NCBI GenBank assembly: GCA_964603935.1 | Contig: CAZRWL010000032.1 | Coordinates: forward strand, 1 to 7,560 | DNA length: 7,560 bases | From: GWB1-37-8 sp964603935 | Lineage (GTDB): Bacteria > Patescibacteriota > Microgenomatia > Levybacterales > UBA12049 | Direction of reading: 5' to 3' | Shown: piece after piece, positions 1 through 6,187 of the stretch | Position numbering within the stretch: the stretch's first letter is position 1 | Layout of the letters: every line of letters begins with the position of its first letter | Notes under the pieces: model-generated | Database searches by the model: none | What the model saw: only the letters and a program-made list of their open reading frames with translations | Told to the model about the DNA's origin: nothing | Translations under genes and position numbers: made by a program

Positions 1-1
1 A

Positions 2-379
2 AATTATTTTCATGCAAAGTATTGGCAATATGGTTACGAGAATATAGTTAATCACATCGCCAGTGTTCAGAAAGACTACAGTAAAATAATCGTTTCTAAT
101 ACTGCGACAATGGACCAGTCTTACATATTTTTTCTTTTTTACTTAAAATATGATCCTCGAAGATATTTATCGGAAGGTGGAACCCTAACGGGAAAAATTG
201 AAGGAATCAATAAATTTTCTAACTTTGAATTTAGAAAATTTGATTATAATCAGGAAAAAGAAAAAAATATTTTATTAGTAGGATCAACTTTTGATTTTCA
301 AGAGGTGTATAGAACTGTTCATGAGGCTAACTATCCGGATAAAAGTATCGCCATAAAAGCAGTTGAAAAAAACAAGTGA
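2..379 (+). CDS. C-terminal part of a GT39/PMT-like membrane glycosyltransferase (5' partial)
   Basis: The frame is open from base 2, so the 5' end, with all the membrane segments and the catalytic loop, lies upstream. The visible 125 residues are soluble and have no hydrophobic helix. They begin with a YFHAKYWQYGYE stretch, followed by an alternating hydrophobic segment (YSKIIVSN) and then YIFFLFYLKYDPRRYL. A 'WQYGY' element followed by 'Y-FLFY-KYDP' is, from memory, typical of the periplasmic tail of family-39 (ArnT/PMT-like) glycosyltransferases in Patescibacteria. These enzymes move a sugar from a polyprenyl-phosphate carrier to an acceptor outside the cytoplasmic membrane. The ATG at base 110 falls inside this conserved tail and is not the start. 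The TGA stop overlaps the GTG start of the next gene by 4 bases, so the two are probably cotranslated. The tail does not resemble the C-terminal domains of the downstream paralogues, so this is a different subfamily. Donor and acceptor are unknown. Confidence 0.8.
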   Translation, partial: NYFHAKYWQYGYENIVNHIASVQKDYSKIIVSNTATMDQSYIFFLFYLKYDPRRYLSEGGTLTGKIEGINKFSNFEFRKFDYNQEKEKNILLVGSTFDFQEVYRTVHEANYPDKSIAIKAVEKNK

Positions 380-1881
380 AATTTAAATTTCCCAATTTAT
401 TTAAAAAAGAATATCTATTTTTATCTTTAATAATTATAACGGGTGCATTCTTGAGGTTTCCGGGTGTGATTACTAATTCTTTTGCTTTTACTTACGATGT
501 TGGAAGGGATATGTTGAATCTTTGGAATATTGCTTACGTTCACAAAATTCCCTTAATAGGTCAAACTACCGGTTTGGAGGGAATATTCTATGGTCCCTGG
601 TGGTATTATATGCTTACTCCTTTTTTTGTAATTTTTCGCGGGGATCCACAAGGGATAGCATTCATAATGGCTTTAGTGGGAATACTGACGATAATTATAG
701 GTTTTATTTTTGGGAAAAGTATAGGGGGACTTTTTTTTGGTATTTTATTTGCATCTTTAATAAGCGTTTCTCCGATATTGATTTCTCTTTCAGCTCAAAT
801 CTGGAATCCGAATGTTATTCCCCTATTCGTTGTTTTGGTTTTGCTTGTCCTGTATAAAATATATTCACAGAGCAAGAAAAGCAAATCAAAACACTATTTT
901 CTATTAGGACTTCTTCTAGCTTTCAATATCGATTTGGAGATAGTTTTCGGGCTTTTATTGTTTTTCGGAATTATGCTGTCCGTTGTTAATATTGCTAGGA
1001 AAAAATTATCGTTTAAATCAATTCTATCCTTCATCCTTGGGCTGCTAGTGATATTTTCCCCAAGAATATTTTTTGAATTTAGGCATCAGTTTTTGATGAC
1101 GAAATCTTTTATCAGTTTTCTTTCTGGCGGGAATTCCATAGACCTATCTAAGTTTTTAGCGGGAATTTTGTCTAATAAATTTAATATATTTTTTAATGAA
1201 TTTAACTCAACTTTAGCTTCGGAAAATAAGCTATTAGGAATGATTCTTATTTTATTTATTTTAATAACGTTGATGTCGTTATATAAAAAATCTGAAATTA
1301 TTATTCAAAATTTTATAAAAACTTCCCTTATAGTTATTTTAACTTTTTTAGTTGGAACTGCATTTTTTAGCCACGACATTTGGCCCCATTATCTGGTAGG
1401 GCTTCCGATTTTTTATATTTTAATGTTTTCATTGTGCCTTTATCTGCTCTATAAAAAATTATCAAATTGTTTAGCACCTGTTGTAATGGCTTTAATTATT
1501 TTTTTTATTAACCTTAATCCTCTTACTGCGATAGGAGATTTAGGAAAGCCTATATGGGAAGGAAACGCAGCGGTGTACAGGAATCAACTTGCTGCAGTAG
1601 ATTACGTGTATAAAAATGCAAACGGAAAAAAATTCAAATATGTTGTCTATACACCTGCTATTCATGATTATTCGTACAGATATCTTTTTACATGGTACGG
1701 TCCTAGGAAATATCATTATCCTTCAAGTAAGGATGGGGATCTTTCTTATTTTATTCTTGAACCTGATTTTGAACATCCATTCAGATTGTCAAATTGGCTT
1801 GAAGATAGAAAAGGCGATGGGAAAATAATAAAGTCGGAAGAGGTAAAGGGAGGAATATTGGTTCAAACAAGAATTCATTAA
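376..1881 (+). CDS. GT-C fold polytopic membrane glycosyltransferase, GT39-like (paralogue 1)
   Basis: This 501-residue protein has roughly 10-12 hydrophobic helices. The first (about residues 13-30) is followed by the loop motif YDVGRD (40-45); Asp41 sits where ArnT/PMT enzymes carry the catalytic Asp of the first extracytoplasmic loop. Further motifs are GPWWYY (73-78), WNP (143-145), FNIDLE (183-188), FEFRH (233-237) and HDIWPHY (333-339). After the last helix (about 365-380) comes a soluble domain (about 395-501) with RYLFTWYG (435-442), EPD (462-464) and NWL (473-475). The GTG start is well constrained: an in-frame TGA lies at 364-366, and the first in-frame ATG is residue 46, beyond the catalytic loop. 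GTG overlaps the upstream stop (GTGA), and no clear Shine-Dalgarno sequence precedes it, which suggests coupling. The GT-C assignment rests on topology and motifs; the sugar and acceptor cannot be told. The inferred role is extracytoplasmic glycosylation from a lipid-linked sugar. Confidence 0.82.
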   Translation: MKFKFPNLFKKEYLFLSLIIITGAFLRFPGVITNSFAFTYDVGRDMLNLWNIAYVHKIPLIGQTTGLEGIFYGPWWYYMLTPFFVIFRGDPQGIAFIMALVGILTIIIGFIFGKSIGGLFFGILFASLISVSPILISLSAQIWNPNVIPLFVVLVLLVLYKIYSQSKKSKSKHYFLLGLLLAFNIDLEIVFGLLLFFGIMLSVVNIARKKLSFKSILSFILGLLVIFSPRIFFEFRHQFLMTKSFISFLSGGNSIDLSKFLAGILSNKFNIFFNEFNSTLASENKLLGMILILFILITLMSLYKKSEIIIQNFIKTSLIVILTFLVGTAFFSHDIWPHYLVGLPIFYILMFSLCLYLLYKKLSNCLAPVVMALIIFFINLNPLTAIGDLGKPIWEGNAAVYRNQLAAVDYVYKNANGKKFKYVVYTPAIHDYSYRYLFTWYGPRKYHYPSSKDGDLSYFILEPDFEHPFRLSNWLEDRKGDGKIIKSEEVKGGILVQTRIH

Positions 1882-1884
1882 TTT

Positions 1885-3168
1885 ATGAAAAAATTTAAAA
1901 AATGCTGGAAAATAGGAACAAAGAATAAATTACTAATAATTCTTTTAGCAATATTTATTCTTGAGCTATTCTTGAGATTTTATCAAATTGATCAAAGAAG
2001 TCCTTTTGGTTATGACCAAGTTGACAACGCTTGGGCTGCAAAAAAAATTATTGCTGATCATTCGTTTCCGCTTGTGGGTTTTGTCGCAAAAGGCAACAGC
2101 GGTATCTACATCGGTCCTTTATATTATTATTTAATATCTATTGTTTATCTGATATTTGATCTTAATCCAATTTCATCTGGCATTTTCGCGGGCATTACAA
2201 GCATATTCACTTTTTGGTCTATTTTTTATGTAGTTAAAAAATTATTTTCTTGGAAAATAGCAATTATCGCTATTTTTATAAATACTATCGCATTTAATGC
2301 GATTATGTTCGATGTGATTCAGACTCCGGTTAATTTTATACCCGGGATATCAATTTTCATATTCTATTTTTTATATAAAGTTATTACCGAAGACACGAAA
2401 TATCTCATTCCCTTGTCTGTCATCATTGGGTTGTCATTCCATATTCATTTTACATCGATATTCTATCCGATAATCGTTTTGTCATCTGCTATTTTCTTCA
2501 TGTGGAATCGGAAAACGCTTGGTCATATTTTAATCTCTATTCCCTTATGTCTGATATGGCTTGTGCCCAACATTGCTTCCCAGATTAATGGTAATTCTCA
2601 AGGCTCGCATCTCGTGAGCTATATATCTACATACTATCATGGTTTTCACTTAAGAAGGATGATCCAGCTCGTTGGAGATGCTATAATACAATTTGATTCG
2701 TATCTTTTTTTTGAAAAAATTATACCGTTTAAAATAATTATACTTCCTCTATTTTTCCTAGTGTATCTTTGGAAATCGGTCTCTAAAGATAAATTAAAAT
2801 TTTCTTATTTGGCAATTCTTTGGTTTCTTGTTCCGTGGGTAGTTTTTACTACCTACAGAGGTGAAATAAGTGATTACTATTTTAGAATGAGTGCTCCGAT
2901 TGCTCTTATGATAATTTCATATTTAATTTTTAAACTTTTTTCATCTATAAATTTAGTTTTAAGAATTATCGTGGCTTTTATATTTTTATACTATGTCTTT
3001 TCGAACATCAACCAATTTTTAAATTATAAGGGAATGGGATTTCGGCAAAGTGAAAAATATATTTTGGAACTAATAAAAAATGGAGAGGAAATGGGATATA
3101 AGCAGGGATCAGCTGAAAGCTATATATACTATTACTATATGAGAAAGAAGGGTATAAATGTTTATTAA
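1885..3168 (+). CDS. GT-C fold polytopic membrane glycosyltransferase, short form (paralogue 2)
   Basis: This 427-residue protein has about ten membrane segments and is shorter than its neighbours (501-504). The first helix (about 15-32) is followed by FGYDQVDNAW (41-50), where Asp44 aligns with the presumed catalytic Asp and Asp47 lies close by. GPLYYY (77-82) matches the shared Gly-Pro-x-x-Tyr-Tyr signature, and FHIHF (185-189) aligns with the FNIDLE and FHFE motifs of the others. It lacks the Phe-Asp/Glu-x-Arg-His motif; PNIASQ (228-233) occupies that region. It has its own YRGEISDYYF (324-333) before the last helices. The C-terminal domain is reduced to about 40 residues, ending in YIYYYYMRKK and five more. 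The stop is followed at once by the next gene's coding sequence, so no decayed tail remains. It starts 3 bases after the previous stop and in the same frame (TAA TTT ATG), with no Shine-Dalgarno nearby. It is probably a separate GT39-like subfamily and not a damaged copy. Its substrate is unknown. Confidence 0.78.
   Translation: MKKFKKCWKIGTKNKLLIILLAIFILELFLRFYQIDQRSPFGYDQVDNAWAAKKIIADHSFPLVGFVAKGNSGIYIGPLYYYLISIVYLIFDLNPISSGIFAGITSIFTFWSIFYVVKKLFSWKIAIIAIFINTIAFNAIMFDVIQTPVNFIPGISIFIFYFLYKVITEDTKYLIPLSVIIGLSFHIHFTSIFYPIIVLSSAIFFMWNRKTLGHILISIPLCLIWLVPNIASQINGNSQGSHLVSYISTYYHGFHLRRMIQLVGDAIIQFDSYLFFEKIIPFKIIILPLFFLVYLWKSVSKDKLKFSYLAILWFLVPWVVFTTYRGEISDYYFRMSAPIALMIISYLIFKLFSSINLVLRIIVAFIFLYYVFSNINQFLNYKGMGFRQSEKYILELIKNGEEMGYKQGSAESYIYYYYMRKKGINVY
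3147..3152 (+). promoter_or_regulatory. Shine-Dalgarno-like site GAAGGG for the gene starting at 3158
   Basis: GAAGGG lies 5 bases before the ATG at 3158, inside the last codons of the preceding gene. It is the only convincing Shine-Dalgarno match at the five starts in the window; the starts at 376, 1885 and 4676 have none and the one at 6187 has at most a weak purine run. It supports the choice of ATG 3158 despite the 11-base overlap. Purine-rich codons alone could produce it by chance. Confidence 0.5.
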
Positions 3169-4672
3169 TTTTAATAGATATAAGAGCAAATTTTTAAAAT
3201 GGAAACGTCTTAATTTATTTGTTTTAACGGCACTATTTTTAATAGGGTTATTCTTAAGAATTTACGCCATTAATACTAATTTGTTCTTCGGGTATGAACA
3301 GGGAAGGGATTTATTAGCAATTAAAGAAATCGTAATCAGCCATAAGCTCACTCTAATTGGTTCAAAAACTGATATTTCCGGAATTTTCCATGGGCCTCTT
3401 TATTATTATATTTCCAGTATTCCCTTCATCTTAAGTAGAGGAAATCCGATGGCGATTTCAATATTTTACGTAGTCCTAAGTAGTCTAATGGTTTTCCCTA
3501 TCTATGTCCTTGGTGGTTTTTTTGGAAACAAGAGGATAGGAATTCTCTCAGCATTTATATTTGCCGTTTCTTTCCAGTCGGTTGTGTATGCAAGATGGCT
3601 TTCAAATCCTCCCCTTGCGATTCCATTAGTAATTTTCTATTTCCTTTTTCTATATCGTTTTATCAAGGGGAGTAAAAAAGACCTTTTTTTTGCCTCTATT
3701 ACCTTAGGACTATTATGCCAGTCGGAATTTTTAAATATTGTATTCTTCTCAGCGATAACATTGCTTGTGATAATTGTTTATTTCCATAAATTTAGTAGTC
3801 AAAATAAACTGTACCTTTCCTTGTGTGGCATTCTAGCAATCTCGATATCGGTTGGCACATCTATAATCTTTGATTTAAGACACAATTATCTTCTAATAAG
3901 AAGCATATTTTTACTTGTTAGAGATGGTGGAGGATATCATTTAAGTTTTTTACAGGCCATATCCCAAACAACGAAAGTATTAATGGATTCATTTACAAGC
4001 ACTGTCTCACCGTTTGTATTTCCCTTATCTGTATTTTTACTAATTATAGGAATTTATTTATTTTTTAAGAAAATAACAGGAGAAAAAAAGGAATTCTTCA
4101 TGTTTCCAATTTGGCTATTTATACCAGTTTTCCTACTTATAGTTTCCCGCCATAGCGTGCTCGATCATTTTTTTGTATCCTTGCTGCCCTTGTTCATTCT
4201 TCTGGTAGCGTTTGTGATTGACTTTGTTTGGAAAAAAGCTTCGATTCTCGGCATGACTATTTTAGTCATAGTTATTGTAGTTAATCTAACTGCATGGTAT
4301 ATTAATATCCCGCAAAACAAAAATATTTCCTTTCAAGCCTCACAGCTTGAATTAAAATATTCGGATCAAAAAGCGATAATAAAAGAAATTTATAAAGAAG
4401 CGGGAGGTGACCCATTTTATTTTCAATCATATACGATTCCCTACTGGATGCAGGATGGGTGGGAATATCTATTTTGGTATTATGGGAGTAATTATTATGG
4501 GTATGTGCCTCAAAACAAAAATAATAAAATACTTTTTGTGATCATTCAAGATGACCCAAGCAATGCGCTCTTTCAGAAGAACTGGCTTAAGAATACAGTT
4601 GCTATGTGGGGAAGCAAAGAGAATGAATTTAGATACGGCGCGTTAAGAGTAGAAAAACTAAGATTAAACTAA
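3158..4672 (+). CDS. GT-C fold polytopic membrane glycosyltransferase, GT39-like (paralogue 3, Glu in place of catalytic Asp)
   Basis: This 504-residue protein has about 10-12 membrane segments and the same architecture as the copies at 376 and 4676. After the first helix (about 20-37) comes FGYEQGRDLL (44-53). Glu47 stands where the other copies have Asp, while Arg50-Asp51 are kept as in paralogue 1. GPLYYY (79-84), ARWLSNP (144-150), CQSE (187-190), FDLRH (238-242) and a His-rich loop around HSVLDHFF (332-339) follow. The soluble C-terminal domain (about 395-504) carries WEYLFWYYG (435-443), YGYVP (447-451), QDDPS (464-468) and NWL (475-477). The start overlaps the previous gene by 11 bases in another frame. 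It is supported by GAAGGG 5 bases upstream and because no other early ATG would keep the first helix. Glu can serve as the catalytic base in some GT-C enzymes, so activity is plausible, but the swap may mark a different substrate. Donor and acceptor are unknown. Confidence 0.82.
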   Translation: MFINFNRYKSKFLKWKRLNLFVLTALFLIGLFLRIYAINTNLFFGYEQGRDLLAIKEIVISHKLTLIGSKTDISGIFHGPLYYYISSIPFILSRGNPMAISIFYVVLSSLMVFPIYVLGGFFGNKRIGILSAFIFAVSFQSVVYARWLSNPPLAIPLVIFYFLFLYRFIKGSKKDLFFASITLGLLCQSEFLNIVFFSAITLLVIIVYFHKFSSQNKLYLSLCGILAISISVGTSIIFDLRHNYLLIRSIFLLVRDGGGYHLSFLQAISQTTKVLMDSFTSTVSPFVFPLSVFLLIIGIYLFFKKITGEKKEFFMFPIWLFIPVFLLIVSRHSVLDHFFVSLLPLFILLVAFVIDFVWKKASILGMTILVIVIVVNLTAWYINIPQNKNISFQASQLELKYSDQKAIIKEIYKEAGGDPFYFQSYTIPYWMQDGWEYLFWYYGSNYYGYVPQNKNNKILFVIIQDDPSNALFQKNWLKNTVAMWGSKENEFRYGALRVEKLRLN

Positions 4673-4675
4673 TTA

Positions 4676-6187
4676 ATGAAAAAGATATTTAATAGATTTA
4701 TTAAAGAAAAAAAAATTACGTTTTACCTATTGGCCATTGTAATTTTGGGATCTATTCCGAGGTCAATAGAGGTAATTAGCGGAAATTATCTTTTCGGATA
4801 TGATCAGGGGGTTTTTTTTCAGGCTGTCAAGGAAATTGTTGTTAACCATAAGCTTGCCCTTATCGGAACGGAGGTGGGAGGCGGAGGATTTTTTCAGGGT
4901 CCGGGTTGGTATTACTTACTATCGGTACCTTTTTATCTATGGAAAGGAGATCCTTATGGGGGAATGATACTCATGCTCGTGTCAGGGCTTCTGACAATCA
5001 CACTGAGTGTGATTTGCGGAAGGAAGATGTTCGATACTAAAACAGCGCTAGCGATTGGATTTTTTGTGGCGATATCTCCGGCAATAATAGCCCAATCCAG
5101 ATTTATCTGGCCTCCTTTTATAATATCTTTACTTTCTGTTTTCTTTATTTTTTTTCTTTATAATATTTTGCAAGGGGTGGGTAAATTTTTTATCCTACTG
5201 ACATTCATAATAGGGCTGATGTTTCATTTTGAAACTGCTACGGGAGCAACTCTTCTTCTTCAGTTGCTAATTATTTCTCCGCTACTTTTTTTTAAAAAAA
5301 TAATATCCTTGAAATTCTTTATCTTTGGCTTATTAAGTTTTTTTTCTACGCAAATAAGTCTTTTTATATTTGATCTAAGGCATGATTTTCTTAATGTAAG
5401 AGGAATTATTAATCTATTTACGGACGGCAAAGGAGACTTTTTGATAGATAGAATTAATTTGATACCTAATCATATTGGTGTTTTTAGGAGCAATTTCCTG
5501 TCTTCTTTTCAGATGGCCGACTTGCTTTGGCCATTCTTGCTTGTCGTTTTAGTTATAGGTCTAATACTCTATTTTAGAGATAAGAAAAACAGTAAAGCCA
5601 AAAAGTGGCTGGTTTTATATCTGGCAACAAGTCCTATAACTTTATTCATTGTTTTTGTTTTTTATCCGTCAACAATGTGGGAATGGTGGGTTTTGGAATT
5701 GATCATTTTTTACTGTTTTTTATTCGGGATCATCCTAACCTATCTGTTTAAAAATAAATTCATGAGGGTTTTTGCGGTAGGGATATGCCTTATTTCTTTT
5801 TTGTCTTTCGTCAACAGAACAATATTTTTTTATAAAAATGATTTTAATGATTTTGGGGGCGTACATAAAATAAAAGGAAAAATTGAAGCGATAGATCATA
5901 TCTATAGGGATGCAGGAAGAAGAGAGTTTGGTATATTAATTTTTACTCCTCCTGTCTATAGTTACGCGTATGATTATCTGATTTGGTGGTATGGAAGTAA
6001 AAATTATGGTTACGTTCCCTATAAGGAAAAAAAGAACATTTTTTATCTACTCATGGAGCCTGATCCATCTAAGCCGTGGAGTTACGAAGGTTGGCTCGAG
6101 ACGGTAATTAAAGCCGGTATAGTATTAAATACGAGAGAATTACCTAGTGGTTTTATTGTTCAGAAGAGAATAAATAAAGAATGGTAA
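4676..6187 (+). CDS. GT-C fold polytopic membrane glycosyltransferase, GT39-like (paralogue 4)
   Basis: This 503-residue membrane protein has about 10-12 hydrophobic helices. The first-loop motif is FGYDQGVFFQ (40-49): Asp43 is kept, but the Arg-Asp pair found in paralogues 1 and 3 is replaced by Val-Phe. GPGWYY (75-80), RFIWPP (142-147), FHFE (183-186), FDLRH (232-236) and a Trp-rich MWEWW (334-338) follow. The last falls where the others have a His/Asp-containing loop. The soluble C-terminal domain (about 395-503) has AYDYLIWWYG (431-440), YGYVP (444-448), EPDPS (461-465) and GWL (472-474), and is the clearest match to the tails of paralogues 1 and 3. It starts 3 bases after the preceding TAA and in the same frame (TAA TTA ATG), with no visible Shine-Dalgarno, which suggests termination-reinitiation. 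The inferred role is transfer of a sugar from a polyprenyl-phosphate donor at the outer face of the membrane. The specific product is unknown. Confidence 0.82.
   Translation: MKKIFNRFIKEKKITFYLLAIVILGSIPRSIEVISGNYLFGYDQGVFFQAVKEIVVNHKLALIGTEVGGGGFFQGPGWYYLLSVPFYLWKGDPYGGMILMLVSGLLTITLSVICGRKMFDTKTALAIGFFVAISPAIIAQSRFIWPPFIISLLSVFFIFFLYNILQGVGKFFILLTFIIGLMFHFETATGATLLLQLLIISPLLFFKKIISLKFFIFGLLSFFSTQISLFIFDLRHDFLNVRGIINLFTDGKGDFLIDRINLIPNHIGVFRSNFLSSFQMADLLWPFLLVVLVIGLILYFRDKKNSKAKKWLVLYLATSPITLFIVFVFYPSTMWEWWVLELIIFYCFLFGIILTYLFKNKFMRVFAVGICLISFLSFVNRTIFFYKNDFNDFGGVHKIKGKIEAIDHIYRDAGRREFGILIFTPPVYSYAYDYLIWWYGSKNYGYVPYKEKKNIFYLLMEPDPSKPWSYEGWLETVIKAGIVLNTRELPSGFIVQKRINKEW

Noticed and set aside
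110..379. A short gene of 89 codons starting at ATG 110
   Set aside because: The same frame is open back to base 2 and the upstream residues continue a conserved tail motif, so this is the end of a longer gene.
377..430. Use of an alternative code with TGA as an amino acid
   Set aside because: No gene has an internal in-frame TGA. Reading through 377-379 would add only 16 further codons before TAA at 428, and the GTGA overlap makes sense as stop plus start.
522..857. Open frame of 111 codons in another frame
   Set aside because: It lies wholly within the 501-residue membrane protein, whose motifs span the region, and its own translation has no recognisable features.
1616..1828. Open frame of 70 codons in another frame
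   Set aside because: It overlaps the conserved C-terminal domain of the gene at 376-1881 and is a chance open frame in AT-rich DNA.
1879..1890. A promoter or terminator between the genes
   Set aside because: Gaps are 3 bases or less. The many A/T runs mimic -10 boxes and T tracts, and I found no convincing hairpin followed by a T run.
3120..3200. A frameshift cutting off the tail of the 427-residue paralogue
   Set aside because: The next gene's N-terminus and first helix follow at once, in a different frame, and no remnant of the missing tail motifs (Trp-Tyr-Gly, Glu-Pro-Asp) appears in any frame there.
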